Shown here piece after piece: positions 53,902 to 63,256 of a stretch of 64,000 nt of DNA (the stretch's first letter is position 1; each line of letters starts with the position of its first letter). The stretch comes from Pseudomonadota bacterium. GTDB lineage: Bacteria > Pseudomonadota > Gammaproteobacteria > Burkholderiales > Burkholderiaceae_F. The position numbers and the translations under genes were made by a program. The notes beneath the pieces were generated by a model that was given only the letters and a program-made list of their open reading frames with translations, was not told the DNA's origin and did no database searches. The stretch spans positions 164,575 through 228,574 of the forward strand of contig JAKOQB010000002.1 of the NCBI GenBank assembly GCA_029778535.1, written 5' to 3'.

Positions 53902-55917
53902 TCAGATCTCCTGTGGATCGACTTCGATGCGCCAGTTCAATCTCGGCCTGTGCTGTCCGGCATGCTCGCGCACCTGCTTCAGCCAGTGCCTCAGGAACGA
54001 CTGAAGTCCGCGCCGCTGATCGCCCTCGATCAGAAGCTGGGCCCGGTACAGGCCACCGATTTTCTCGATCGGCATCGGTACCGGGTCGTAGATTCGAACA
54101 TCGGCCTCCGCCTCTCGGCCGCATCGACGAACGTCGGCGAGAAATCGTAGCGCCGATTCGAGCTGCCGGGCGTCTGCCGTCAGCAATGCTTGCGATACGA
54201 AAGGCGGCATTCCCGCGGCACGCCGCTCGGACAGTTGGGCGCCGGCAAAGCCCTCGTAATCCTGGCGCGCAAAGGCTGCGAGCAGCGGATGCTGCGGATA
54301 GCGCGTCTGCACGAGAACCCGGCTTGGGCGACCGGCGCGTCCCGCCCGGCCGGCCACCTGCATCAGCGTCGCGAACAGCCGTTCGGGTGCGCGGAAGTCG
54401 TGCGATAGCAGTTGCGCGTCCGCGTTCAGCACGCCGACCAGCGCGACACGCTGAAAGTCGTGCCCCTTGGCGATCATCTGCGTGCCGACCAGCACATCGG
54501 TTGTGCCGGCGTGAACCGCCGCGAACGCGGACTCGGCGGCGCCGCGCCGGCGGGCCGTGTCGCGATCGATGCGCGCAATGCGTGCTTCCGGCAGCAGTCG
54601 GCGCAGCGTCTCCTCGATGCGCTGCGTGCCGTGGCCGACGGCCTGCAGATCGTGGTTGCCGCAGGTGGGACAGGCGCGCGGCACCTTGATCTGCCAGCCG
54701 CAGCGGTGACAACGCAGCGTTGCGTCGATCTTGTGGAATGCCGCGTAGACGGAGCAGCGACGACAGTTGGATAGCCAGCCGCAGGCCGAACACGACAGCA
54801 CCGGCGCATAACCGCGGCGATTGATGAAGACGAGCGCCTGCTCGTCGCCATCGATCGTTGTTTTGAGTCCCTGCTCGAGCGCGGCGGAAATTCCCTGCGC
54901 CGGCTGCGCGCGACCGATGTCGATCAGCTCGATCGCCGGGCTCGCGCGCGCCTCGACGCGCTGGGTCAACCGCAGCAATCGGTAGTGCCCTGCCTGAGCC
55001 CGTGCCCAGGTTTCGAGCGATGGCGTTGCCGAGCCGAGAACCACCGGAATGGACTCGACCTGAGCGCGCTTGATCGCGAGGTCGCGCGCCGAGTAGCGCA
55101 CACCGTCGCCCGCCTTGTACGACGCGTCATGTTCTTCGTCGACGACGATCAGTCGCAGCCGCGGCAGCGAAGCGAAAACGGCGAGCCGCGTGCCGATCAC
55201 GATGCGTGCGCGGCCTTCATGCGCGGCCAGCCATGCGCTCGACCGCTCCCGGTCGGCCATCCCGCTGTGCATGCTCACGACGAGCACGCCGGGAAACCGG
55301 GCCATAACCTGCGCCATCAACTGCGGCGTCAGATTGATCTCCGGTACCAGCAGTAGGCATTGCGAGTCGGGCATGCGCGTGAGCATCCGGGCGATCGACT
55401 CGAGATAGACAGCCGTCTTGCCACTGCCCGTCACGCCGAACAGCAGGGTTGGAGCGAAGCCGCGTTGCTCGTCGATCGCCCGAGCCGCCGCCTGCTGTTC
55501 AATATTCAGGTTGACCGCGCAGGATCGCGGCATCTCGACGGCAAGGCCGGAACCCCGGTCGCGGAGGTGGCGCAGCACGGACGCGAACCGCGGACCCGGC
55601 GGTGAACGCAACAGCGGAGGCAAGGCTGGAATCGCAACCTCGCCCCAGGCGTGTTGGTAGTACTCCGCCGCAAATCGGGTCAGCTCGAGCCAGCCCGGCA
55701 CGACCGGATCGACTTCGCCGAGCGGCCGACTGATCGGCCGGATCCGCTCGATGGCGACTGCGGTCGAGGTCGAGTGTCCGACGCACATCCCGATGCACGG
55801 GCGTCGACCCACTGGAACCACGCATAGCTGACCTGGCGGCAGCGGCGGAGCCGCTGACTGCGCTGCGTAGTCGAGCGGCTGCTCGATCGCCAGATCAACA
55901 ATGACGCGCAGGTACAT
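53902..55917 (-). CDS. priA: Primosomal replication protein N', PriA helicase
   Basis: A 671-residue superfamily 2 helicase that restarts stalled replication forks. Present are the N-terminal DNA-binding domain, Walker A GVTGSGKT (161-168), DEEHD, GSATPSLE, the zinc-binding Cys pairs (CSACGW, CRRCS, CHRCGW, CPTCG) and the late GTQMIAKGHDF and RAPERLFATLMQVAGRAGRAG motifs. It lies downstream of hemE on the same strand, separated by a 320-bp gap with DnaA-like motifs. Confidence 0.95.
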   Translation of the reverse strand: MYLRVIVDLAIEQPLDYAAQSAAPPLPPGQLCVVPVGRRPCIGMCVGHSTSTAVAIERIRPISRPLGEVDPVVPGWLELTRFAAEYYQHAWGEVAIPALPPLLRSPPGPRFASVLRHLRDRGSGLAVEMPRSCAVNLNIEQQAAARAIDEQRGFAPTLLFGVTGSGKTAVYLESIARMLTRMPDSQCLLLVPEINLTPQLMAQVMARFPGVLVVSMHSGMADRERSSAWLAAHEGRARIVIGTRLAVFASLPRLRLIVVDEEHDASYKAGDGVRYSARDLAIKRAQVESIPVVLGSATPSLETWARAQAGHYRLLRLTQRVEARASPAIELIDIGRAQPAQGISAALEQGLKTTIDGDEQALVFINRRGYAPVLSCSACGWLSNCRRCSVYAAFHKIDATLRCHRCGWQIKVPRACPTCGNHDLQAVGHGTQRIEETLRRLLPEARIARIDRDTARRRGAAESAFAAVHAGTTDVLVGTQMIAKGHDFQRVALVGVLNADAQLLSHDFRAPERLFATLMQVAGRAGRAGRPSRVLVQTRYPQHPLLAAFARQDYEGFAGAQLSERRAAGMPPFVSQALLTADARQLESALRFLADVRRCGREAEADVRIYDPVPMPIEKIGGLYRAQLLIEGDQRRGLQSFLRHWLKQVREHAGQHRPRLNWRIEVDPQEI

Positions 55918-56237
55918 CGATTGCGGCCGCCCGAAAATTTGAAAGAACTTGAAGTGGACGGCGCAAGTTCATGATTCTCTTGCACGATCGAGGGGCCGTT
56001 TGCGCTGTGGACAACTTTGTGGAAAAGAATGCAAGCCGCTCGGCCCGACTCTTGCTGTGGCTAGGAAACGCGCGCTGCACGCGTGCTGGACCAACGCCGA
56101 AATGAAGATAAATCAAGCGGTTAGCCTTCGCTCGCCGCCGCCGTCGGACAGCGTCGAAGCGGCGAATACCCGGTTCGCGTCTTTGTGAATAAGTCAAGAG
56201 GGGTCGCCAAAAAACAACTCCCGGCAGTTCGGACTCC
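55918..56237. other. priA-hemE intergenic region with DnaA-box-like motifs
   Basis: No coding sequence is evident in these 320 bases. Three 9-mers resemble the DnaA box TGTGGATAA: TGTGGACAA (56006-56014), TGTGGAAAA (56018-56026) and TGTGAATAA (56184-56192). The region is also less GC-rich than its surroundings. It should hold the priA promoter and the end of the hemE transcript. A role in replication control is possible but not shown. Confidence 0.45.
56209..56229 (-). terminator. Weak terminator after hemE
   Basis: On the minus strand AACTGCCGGGAGTT can fold into a short stem with one mismatch, followed by GTTTTTT. It begins 8 bases past the hemE stop. Confidence 0.4.
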
Positions 56238-57326
56238 TCAAGACGAACGCCGCAGTGCGCGCCCTTCCGAATGCACCGTGTCGACGAGCGTCGCAACCGC
56301 CTCCGGCGGCGTGAACTGCGAGATCCCATGGCCGAGGTTGAAGACATGGCCACCCCAGCCTCCATCGGGGCGCCGAGGCACTCCAAAGCTGCCCAAGACG
56401 CGCCGCGCCGCTGCCTCGATCGCGGCGTCCCCGGCGAAAAGAACCATCGGATCCAGATTGCCCTGCAGCGCGCATCGGTCGTCGATCAGCTTGCGCGCGC
56501 GCCCCAGATCGACGCTCCAGTCCAGCCCGATCGCGTCGCAGCCGGTCGCCGCCAGCTCCTCCAACCAAAGCCCGCCGCCCTTGGTGAAGCAGATCGATGG
56601 TATGCGCTCACCTTCGTGTTCGGTCCTTATTCTGCTGAGAACGTCGGCCATGTAGCGCAAGGAGAATGACTCGAAAGCGTCGTGCGCGAGCACGCCACCC
56701 CACGTGTCGAAAATCATCACCGCCTGCGCCCCGGCTTCGATCTGGGCATTCAGGTAATCAGCGACCGCCGCGGCATTGATCGCGAGGATTCGATGGAGCA
56801 GATCCGGCCGCTGATACAGCATGGTCTTGATCTGGCGAAAATCGTCGGACCCGCCGCCCTCGACCATGTAGCACGCCAGCGTGAACGGGCTGCCGGAGAA
56901 CCCGATCAGCGGCACGCGATTCTTGAGCCCGCGCCGGATCTCGCGCACGGCATCCAGCACGTACTTGAGCGAGAGTTCCGGATCGGGCGCAGCCAACCGC
57001 GCGACGTCGGACTCGGTTCGCACAGGATGCTCGAAGCGCGGACCCTCGCCGTCAGCGAAATAAAGCCCGAGGCCCATCGCGTCGGGAACCGTCAGAATGT
57101 CCGAGAACAGGATTGCCGCGTCCAGCGCGTAGCGATTCAACGGTTGCAGCGTGACCTCGGTCGCGAACGCGGGCGACTTGGCCAAAGCCAGGAAGCTTCC
57201 CGCCCGCTTGCGCGTGGCGTTGTACTCGGGCAGATAACGGCCCGCCTGCCGCATCAGCCAGATAGGCGTGTATTCGGTCGGCTCACGCAACAATGCGCGC
57301 AGGAGCATGTCGTTCTCAGGTCTCAT
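56238..57326 (-). CDS. hemE: Uroporphyrinogen decarboxylase
   Basis: A 362-residue enzyme of haem synthesis, turning uroporphyrinogen III into coproporphyrinogen III. Landmarks [15 protein letters not shown], the [14 protein letters not shown] segment, [29 protein letters not shown], and HVFNLGHGI are all present, and the length is normal. The ATG at 57326 ([13 protein letters not shown]) matches the family start; an upstream in-frame extension is not expected. Confidence 0.96.
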   Translation of the reverse strand: MRPENDMLLRALLREPTEYTPIWLMRQAGRYLPEYNATRKRAGSFLALAKSPAFATEVTLQPLNRYALDAAILFSDILTVPDAMGLGLYFADGEGPRFEHPVRTESDVARLAAPDPELSLKYVLDAVREIRRGLKNRVPLIGFSGSPFTLACYMVEGGGSDDFRQIKTMLYQRPDLLHRILAINAAAVADYLNAQIEAGAQAVMIFDTWGGVLAHDAFESFSLRYMADVLSRIRTEHEGERIPSICFTKGGGLWLEELAATGCDAIGLDWSVDLGRARKLIDDRCALQGNLDPMVLFAGDAAIEAAARRVLGSFGVPRRPDGGWGGHVFNLGHGISQFTPPEAVATLVDTVHSEGRALRRSS

Positions 57327-57412
57327 GCGACGGAGCCGCCACCAGCCTTCAGGAAGGGTCGGATTCTCGCACGGCGCTATGGGCAACACCGCGGCCAACT
57401 GCGCCGGCTCGG

Positions 57413-57443
57413 AAAAAGCAAAGGGCAGGCCGTTGGCCTGCCC
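57413..57443 (-). terminator. Rho-independent terminator of the small secreted gene
   Basis: A perfect 9-bp stem (GGGCAGGCC/GGCCTGCCC, 57423-57443) with a 3-base loop is followed on the minus strand by TTTGCTTTTT. It lies 28 bases past the stop of the gene ending at 57471 and isolates it from hemE. Confidence 0.85.
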
Positions 57444-57470
57444 TCTTGCCGTGCGAGTCTGACGCCGAGA

Positions 57471-57641
57471 TTACTTCTTGGCGGCAGGCTTCTCGCAGCC
57501 GGCCAGTTCTTTCTTGGCTTCGGCAGCCTTCTTGCACTCCTCAGCCGTCGGCTTCTTCGCCTCGGCCTTCTTTTCCTGGGCAACGGCAACACCGGCGAAC
57601 GCGAACGTACCGGCGATCAGTGCGGCAATAAGCTTATCCAT
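57471..57641 (-). CDS. Small secreted Lys-rich, Cys-containing protein
   Basis: A 56-residue protein, start ATG at 57641. An 18-20-residue signal peptide ends near AVAQ; the mature part is QEKKAEAKKPTAEEC and then more Lys/Ala/Glu with two Cys. A paralogue lies at 1..172. It has its own strong terminator, so it is a monocistronic gene and probably abundant. Small basic exported peptides of this kind occur in many betaproteobacteria, without a known role. Confidence 0.8.
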   Translation of the reverse strand: MDKLIAALIAGTFAFAGVAVAQEKKAEAKKPTAEECKKAAEAKKELAGCEKPAAKK

Positions 57642-57745
57642 TTGATTTGAAGTCCTGGAACAGGTTGGTTGCGGGATGGGATCAACCGGCGCCTGTGGCC
57701 CGAGTGATCCGGCCACAGGACACAGGTTGAACGGGCTAACGGTCA

Positions 57746-57780
57746 GGCCGACGCGTGGTTGACGCGCGCCGGCCTTTTTT
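57746..57780 (+). terminator. Hairpin followed by T6 on the plus strand
   Basis: A stem of about 12 bp with two non-pairs (GGCCGACGCGTG to CGCGCGCCGGCC) is directly followed by six T. No plus-strand gene precedes it; the flanking genes are on the minus strand. It may stop antisense or read-through transcription, or mark an unseen plus-strand RNA. Confidence 0.45.
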
Positions 57781-57833
57781 CGAGCACGGCCGGGACTGCG
57801 ACTGCAAGCAGGCGGACGGTAAACGGCCGCTCG

Positions 57834-58376
57834 TTACTCGGTCGCCTGCGCCGAGGCCAGCGTCCTGATCTGAAAATGGCCGTCGTCCCGAAACAGCCAG
57901 GTCTCCGTGGTGCGGATCGGCCCCTGGGCAACGAGGGCTCGCGGCGGCGCCGGCAGCGGAGACGCGGCAGTCAGCGTCTTCAGCGCGACCGCGCCGAGTT
58001 CCTTGGCATGGCCGGGCACCCGCATCAGATCGGCCCGCTGTACGGTGCCATCGGCCGCCACCGTCATCTGGACTACGACGACCGCGCGCAACGGATTGGG
58101 CGGCGCACCCGTGAAGATCTGGGATCGATTGGCGGCGTGAATACGCTCTGCGGCGCTGCGCTTCCACTCCGCAAGCGAGCGCGGAGATGCCGTCTCGACC
58201 CGGGGGGACGGCGCGGCAGCGGCCGGCGCCGGTCGGCTCACGGACTGCTTCGGGCTCGCTGGCTGCGGCGATTCAGGCGCCTGTGTGGCGCAGCCCGCAG
58301 CGAGCACGGCCGCCAGCGCAAGTACGGGCGCGCTTCGCGGTGCGGGCGAATCACGAAAGATCGCAAGCGGGTTCAT
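57834..58376 (-). CDS. TonB C-terminal-domain lipoprotein
   Basis: A 180-residue protein with a lipobox (VLAAGC), a Pro/Ala/Ser-rich linker, and a C-terminal TonB-like domain (about 90-175) with the VVVQMTVAADGTVQRADL strand-helix-strand pattern. It lacks the usual inner-membrane helix, so it is unlikely to be a complete energy transducer. It follows the receptor gene (58477) by 100 bases on the same strand and may belong to the same system. Function inferred. Confidence 0.75.
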   Translation of the reverse strand: MNPLAIFRDSPAPRSAPVLALAAVLAAGCATQAPESPQPASPKQSVSRPAPAAAAPSPRVETASPRSLAEWKRSAAERIHAANRSQIFTGAPPNPLRAVVVVQMTVAADGTVQRADLMRVPGHAKELGAVALKTLTAASPLPAPPRALVAQGPIRTTETWLFRDDGHFQIRTLASAQATE

Positions 58377-58476
58377 CGTCCGGCTCCGGATGAGGGTCAG
58401 AGGCAGTCCCCAGTGTGCGCACAAAGCGCGGCCATGAAAATGCGGCAAACGGCCGACCCCGGTCACCGCGAAACGA

Positions 58477-60603
58477 CTACAGCGTCACGTCGACGCCGAT
58501 CAGCCACGTGCGCCCAGGCGCAGGCTCGAAGAAGCGGCCGTTCGCTTCGTTGACGATGACCGAGCCGGCATAGCGGCGGTCAAGTAGGTTGTCGATGCGC
58601 GCGAACACCTTGCCGCCGCGTCCGGCGCCCGCAAAACCTCGTGCCGCGCTGAGGCTGATCGTTCCGTAGCCGGCAGCGCGATCGCTGTTGCGGTCATCGA
58701 CATACAGCGCCGACTGAGCGCGCGCCTGCGCGCCGAAGTCGGCCCATGCACCCTGGTATTTGATTTCGACGAAGCCGGTACGCGCCGGAACGGCCGGAAG
58801 CTTGTTGCCTGCCGCGACCGGGATGAACGGTGCAAGACAGGGCGCCGGGCCGCACGCGAGAAACGCTGCGTCGAAGCGCGCGTTGATGTACGCCGCGCTC
58901 GCATGCACGGACACTCGCGGCGTGATGCGCGCGCCGAGTGCGAGCTCTGCGCCGTCGCGGCGCGTCTTGCCGACGTTGCCGAAGCCGCTGCGTCCGCCGC
59001 TGTTGGATAGCACGACCAGGTCGTCGCGCGTATCGATCGTGAAGATCGCCACCGTCGTGAGCAGTTCGGGCGTCCACTGCGTCTTGGCACCCAGCTCGTA
59101 GTTGTTGCTGCGGGCGGCTTTGAGGCTGGTGTTCAAGCCGGCCGTGCCGTCGGGGCGATAGGCGAGTTCGTTCAGCGTCGGCGTCTCGAATCCGCGCCCG
59201 TAGGACAGATACACCGAAGCGAGCGGGCTCGGACGAAAAACGATGCCGACCGTCGGATTGACCGCGGAGAACGACTTGCTGCCGGAATCGTCGCCGTTGA
59301 CGCCGACGATGTAATGATCGTGCGAATCGAAGCTTACGTGCGAGGCCCGCACCCCCGCGTGCATGCGCCAGGCGTCGCCCCACCGCAGTTCCACCTGTGC
59401 ATACGGATCGGCCGACTGAACCTGATTTGTTTCATCGCGGCGCAACGGCCCCTGCACGCCGAGCTGCGTGCCGATGAAGTTCTCGTAGCCGCGCCGCGTC
59501 TCCTCCATCCGCTCGATATCGATCCCCAGCGTTGCGGTCACGTTGCGACCCTCCCAGCGGGCGCGGACGTCCGCGCCGCCGAAATTGCGGTCGAAGTCGA
59601 TCACGCCACCGGGGTGCCGGGGATTGGCCTGCGCGGCCACCGGAATCGCCTGGAACTGCGTCACCGCGCGCGTGCCGAGCCACGCCGCGGCCGTGAACGT
59701 CGCGCGCTCCGACAGCCGCGATTCGAGATCGACGCTGGCCGTAGTCTGGCGCGTCGACTTGCGCGTGTCGAACTGAAAGGCGACCGCCGCGGTCTGGTCG
59801 GGATTCACGTCGAACTGAGCGCGGGTCAATCCGAGCGGGTCCTGCGCGTCAGGCATCGAAACCGAATTGAGCCCGAGCCGCAGCCGTCCCAGCGGCGAAT
59901 CGAGCGCAGCCCAGCGCAAGTTCAGCGTGTCGCGTCGCGCCGCGCTGTGCGGCCGCGTTCCGTTGGTATCGAAGCGGCCGGCGTCGATGGCGAACGCGTA
60001 CGGATCGGCGCCGCCGACGGCGTTGAGGCCGATGCGCCAGGTCGAGTTGTCGCCCGCGGCGCCGCTCGGTTCGCTGCGAAACGGCTGTGCTTTCAGCGCC
60101 GTCGTCAGCGCGATCACGCCACCCGACGAGTTGCCGTACAGCGCCGAGAACGGGCCGCGCAGCACTTCGATGCGTTCCGCCGCGTTCAGGGGGAAGTGCG
60201 AAACCTGTCCCTGGCCGTCGGGAAACGATGCTGGAACGCCATCGACATACAGGCGCACGCCGCGCACGCCGAACGTCGAGCGCGAGCCGAAGCCGCGGAT
60301 CGAGATCTGCAGATCCTGCGCGTAGTTCTCGCGGTTCAGCACCACCAGCCCGGGCACGCGGTCGAGCGACTCGGACAAATTCACCCGCAGTTGCGCGTCG
60401 CGGATCGTGTCCCGGCCGATCACGTCGATCGATGCCGGCACGTCGAACAGCGGACGCTCGACGCGCGTGGCCGTCACCACGACCGGCGCGAGCGCCGCCT
60501 GGCCGCCGTCCGGCTGCTGCGCGAGCGCGATCGCGCAGAGCGCCGCCAGCGATGCGCCCGCCAGAGGGCGCGCGCGCGCAGGAATCGAAACGCGGGGCTT
60601 CAC
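58477..60603 (-). CDS. TonB-dependent outer-membrane receptor
   Basis: A 708-residue receptor: signal peptide, a TonB box-like APVVVTATRVE near residue 40, a plug domain (about 45-160, with SLDRVPGLVVLNRE and RIEVLRGPFSALYGNSSGGVI), a 22-strand barrel region with YGRGFETPTLNELAYRPDG, and a terminal WLIGVDVTL. It begins at a GTG one base after the cytochrome gene's stop. The substrate is unknown; the cytochrome and sorbosone-dehydrogenase-like neighbours hint at PQQ or a sugar. Confidence 0.92.
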   Translation of the reverse strand: MKPRVSIPARARPLAGASLAALCAIALAQQPDGGQAALAPVVVTATRVERPLFDVPASIDVIGRDTIRDAQLRVNLSESLDRVPGLVVLNRENYAQDLQISIRGFGSRSTFGVRGVRLYVDGVPASFPDGQGQVSHFPLNAAERIEVLRGPFSALYGNSSGGVIALTTALKAQPFRSEPSGAAGDNSTWRIGLNAVGGADPYAFAIDAGRFDTNGTRPHSAARRDTLNLRWAALDSPLGRLRLGLNSVSMPDAQDPLGLTRAQFDVNPDQTAAVAFQFDTRKSTRQTTASVDLESRLSERATFTAAAWLGTRAVTQFQAIPVAAQANPRHPGGVIDFDRNFGGADVRARWEGRNVTATLGIDIERMEETRRGYENFIGTQLGVQGPLRRDETNQVQSADPYAQVELRWGDAWRMHAGVRASHVSFDSHDHYIVGVNGDDSGSKSFSAVNPTVGIVFRPSPLASVYLSYGRGFETPTLNELAYRPDGTAGLNTSLKAARSNNYELGAKTQWTPELLTTVAIFTIDTRDDLVVLSNSGGRSGFGNVGKTRRDGAELALGARITPRVSVHASAAYINARFDAAFLACGPAPCLAPFIPVAAGNKLPAVPARTGFVEIKYQGAWADFGAQARAQSALYVDDRNSDRAAGYGTISLSAARGFAGAGRGGKVFARIDNLLDRRYAGSVIVNEANGRFFEPAPGRTWLIGVDVTL

Positions 60604-60604
60604 G

Positions 60605-60934
60605 TCACTTCGGCGGCGACTTGACTTCGATCTGGATCGCCGCGAAGTACGCCGCCAGATCGCGCACGTCGTCGTCACTCAGCGACTTCGCGGCGATCGA
60701 CATCACTTCGTTGCGACGTTCGCCCGCGCGATACGCGCGCAGCGCGCGCTCGAGATAGAGCGCGGGCTGGCCGGCCAGATGCGGCGCCTCCGGCAGGCGT
60801 GAAACGCCATCGAGTCCGTGGCACGCCTGGCAGGCGATCGCCTTGCGCGCGCCGACGGCGACATCCTGCGCGTGCGCCGCCGACAGGCCGGCCGCCGCCG
60901 CGATCAGTGCGGCGGCCGCGTGCCTGAATCCCAT
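60605..60934 (-). CDS. Small c-type cytochrome
   Basis: A 109-residue secreted cytochrome with a signal peptide (about 1-22), one CQACH haem site and a Met in NEVMSIAA as probable ligand. Class I type. It lies between the sorbosone-dehydrogenase-like gene (4 bases upstream) and the receptor gene, so it is the likely electron acceptor of that dehydrogenase. Confidence 0.88.
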   Translation of the reverse strand: MGFRHAAAALIAAAAGLSAAHAQDVAVGARKAIACQACHGLDGVSRLPEAPHLAGQPALYLERALRAYRAGERRNEVMSIAAKSLSDDDVRDLAAYFAAIQIEVKSPPK

Positions 60935-60938
60935 CCGC

Positions 60939-62213
60939 TCAGGGCTGGTAGCTGATGCGATAGATCGCGCCGGCGAAGTCGTCCGACACCAGCACCGAGC
61001 CGTCTTTCATCACCGCGACGTCGACCGGACGCCCGCGATAAGTGCCGGTCGCCTCGTCGAGCCAGCCCTCGGCGAAAACTTCGCTCTTGTCGGCGGTGCC
61101 GTCGGCCTTCAGCGACACGAAGTTGATCAGCGCGCCGGTCGGCGTCGTGCGGTTCCACGAACCGTGTGCAGCGACGAAGATCCCGCCCTGGTACTTGGCC
61201 GGAAACTGTTTGCCGGTGTAGAAGGTCATGCCGAGCTGCGCCTGGTGCGCCGGGAATTCGATCTGCGGCGCAGTCCAGTTGGCCGGCGCCTTCAAGTCCT
61301 TCAGATCCGGCGCCGCGGCCGTGCCGGCGACCTTGACGTTCCTGCCATGGATGTACGGGTAGCCGAAGTGCTCGCCCGGCTTGGTGATGCGGTTCAGTTC
61401 GCCCGGTGGCGTGTCGTCGCCCATGCCGTCGGTCTGGTTGTCGGTAAACCAAACCACCTTGTCCTTCGGGTTGATGTCCATTCCGACGGAGTTGCGGATA
61501 CCGATCGCGTAGACCTCGCGCTTGCTGCCGTCGAACGGATTCATGCGAATGATCCCGCCGATGCCGAGCTTCTCGTACAGCGCGACCTTGTCGCGCGGCT
61601 GAACGTTGTACGGCTGGCCGAGGGTGATGTACAGCATGCCGTCGGGCCCGACGCGGCACGTGCGCGCGCCGTGGTTGAACGACTCCTCCTCGACCGGGAT
61701 CAGTTGGCCCTGCGGCACGACCTCGATCACGGCCACATCCGGCCCTTCGTAGAAGAACTCCGCGGCGGGGAAATTGAGCACGCGGTTGTGCTCGACCACA
61801 ATCAGGAAGCCGTCCCTGGTCCAGCACACACCGTTGGGCACCTGGAACTTCAGCGACGGCGCGAACGGCTTGACCTCGTCGGCCACCATGTCGCCGTTGC
61901 GGTCGGTCACCGCCCACACCGTTGTCTTGCGCGTGCCGACGAACAGCATGTTCGTGCTCGGCGCCACCGCCATGTGGCGCGCGTCGGGAACGATCGCAAA
62001 CAGGTCAATCTTGAAACCCGGCGGCAGCTTGATGCGCTTGAGGTTGTCGCGGATCGCGTCCGCGTTCTTGCCGGTCTGCGGCACCGTGGGGATGTTCAGG
62101 TCGGTGCCTGAGACCTTCATCTGCTTGAGCTTCTCTATGTTCTGCTGTGCCGTGGCCGCGCCAGCAAGAACAAGCAGGACTGCCAGCGCAGTTGCGCTTC
62201 GTTTCGCCTTCAT
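60939..62213 (-). CDS. Sorbosone-dehydrogenase/PQQ glucose-dehydrogenase-like secreted oxidoreductase
   Basis: A 424-residue exported protein of the GSDH/sorbosone dehydrogenase family with a six-bladed propeller: signal peptide (about 1-22), LPPGFKIDLFAIVPDARHMAVAP, GIGGIIRMNPFDGSKREVYAIGIRNS and GMDINP...WFTDNQTDGMGDDTPPGELN. Such enzymes oxidise sugars or alcohols using PQQ. No PQQ synthesis genes are in the window; the adjacent receptor could import PQQ (inference). Confidence 0.88.
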   Translation of the reverse strand: MKAKRSATALAVLLVLAGAATAQQNIEKLKQMKVSGTDLNIPTVPQTGKNADAIRDNLKRIKLPPGFKIDLFAIVPDARHMAVAPSTNMLFVGTRKTTVWAVTDRNGDMVADEVKPFAPSLKFQVPNGVCWTRDGFLIVVEHNRVLNFPAAEFFYEGPDVAVIEVVPQGQLIPVEEESFNHGARTCRVGPDGMLYITLGQPYNVQPRDKVALYEKLGIGGIIRMNPFDGSKREVYAIGIRNSVGMDINPKDKVVWFTDNQTDGMGDDTPPGELNRITKPGEHFGYPYIHGRNVKVAGTAAAPDLKDLKAPANWTAPQIEFPAHQAQLGMTFYTGKQFPAKYQGGIFVAAHGSWNRTTPTGALINFVSLKADGTADKSEVFAEGWLDEATGTYRGRPVDVAVMKDGSVLVSDDFAGAIYRISYQP

Positions 62214-62352
62214 GTGTGTCTCCCCGTGCGTCGACCGTGGCGGTGCCCGCGCGCCCGCGCGGGGCGCCGACTATACGAGCCGGGAACTGCGCCGTCCATC
62301 GGGCCACATTGCCGCAGACTCGCGCAAGGACGCGAGCGAAGGACGGCGCGGG

Positions 62353-62787
62353 CTATCTGACGACCAGCACGGGCCGATCGGCGAACGCCAGTACCTTCTG
62401 CGTCTCGCTGCCTATGAACAGTGCGGTCACTTCGCCGCGGCCGTGCGAGGCCATCACGATCAGGTCGCAGTCGTTCTCTCGCGCGGTCTGCAGGATGGCC
62501 AGATGCGGATGCTGCTGCTCCTTGATGACGGTCGAGCAGGCCACGCCCGCGGCGCGCGCGGCGCGTTCGACCTGCGTCAGACGCTCGGTCGCAGCGGCGC
62601 TTGCTGCCGACTGATACTGCGCCTGGCTGTCCGGCAGGACTTCACCGAGCCCATAGTAGGGATAAGGCGGCGCGGCCGTGCACCCGACCAGCGAAGCGTT
62701 CAGCGCCTTCGCCAAGCCTATGGCAACGGCGACCGCCCTTTCCGATTTCGGCGAGCCATCGGTCGCGACCAGCACTCGCGAGGTCAT
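62353..62787 (-). CDS. Universal stress protein (UspA family)
   Basis: A 144-residue single-domain protein with ATP-binding-type motifs near both ends: VLVATDGSPKSERAV at the start and VMASHGRGEVTALFIGSET near the end (G-2x-G-9x-G pattern). Family members respond to starvation and stress. It is separated from both neighbours by gaps, so it likely has its own promoter. Confidence 0.92.
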   Translation of the reverse strand: MTSRVLVATDGSPKSERAVAVAIGLAKALNASLVGCTAAPPYPYYGLGEVLPDSQAQYQSAASAAATERLTQVERAARAAGVACSTVIKEQQHPHLAILQTARENDCDLIVMASHGRGEVTALFIGSETQKVLAFADRPVLVVR

Positions 62788-62818
62788 GGGCGGGAGCTCC
62801 GTTCCGCGCTGCGCTCGG

Positions 62819-63235
62819 CTACTTGCCGCGCAGCTTCTTGATTGCCGCCAGCTGAGCGGCCAAGGCCGACATCTCGGCCTCGACCTTGGCGATCTCGAGT
62901 TCGCTGCTAGCGTTCTTGCGTGCTTCTTCGGCCGCCTTCAGCGCTTCGTTCGCCTTGGCCTCGTCGAGATCCTTGCCGCGAATGGCTGTGTCCGCAAGCA
63001 CCGTAATCACCGTCGGCTGCACCTCGAGGATGCCGCCGGCGACGAACACCTGTTCCTCTTCGCCTGCGCCCGGCAACTTGATGCGCACCACGCCAGGCTT
63101 GATGCGCGTGATCAGCGGTGCGTGACGCGGATAGATGCCGAGCTCGCCTGCCTCGCCGGGCAGCACGACGAATTCCGCCTCACCCGCGAAGAGGTTCTCC
63201 TCGGCGCTGACGACGTCGACATGGATCGTTGACAT
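62819..63235 (-). CDS. atpC: F1Fo ATP synthase epsilon subunit
   Basis: A 138-residue protein with the epsilon pattern: [38 protein letters not shown], a beta-sandwich and a C-terminal helical hairpin ([20 protein letters not shown]). It couples the catalytic head to the rotor. It begins 21 bases after atpD ends, as in other atp operons, and is the last gene of the operon. Confidence 0.96.
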   Translation of the reverse strand: MSTIHVDVVSAEENLFAGEAEFVVLPGEAGELGIYPRHAPLITRIKPGVVRIKLPGAGEEEQVFVAGGILEVQPTVITVLADTAIRGKDLDEAKANEALKAAEEARKNASSELEIAKVEAEMSALAAQLAAIKKLRGK

Positions 63236-63256
63236 GGGTCGCTTTCCGGCCGCGCG

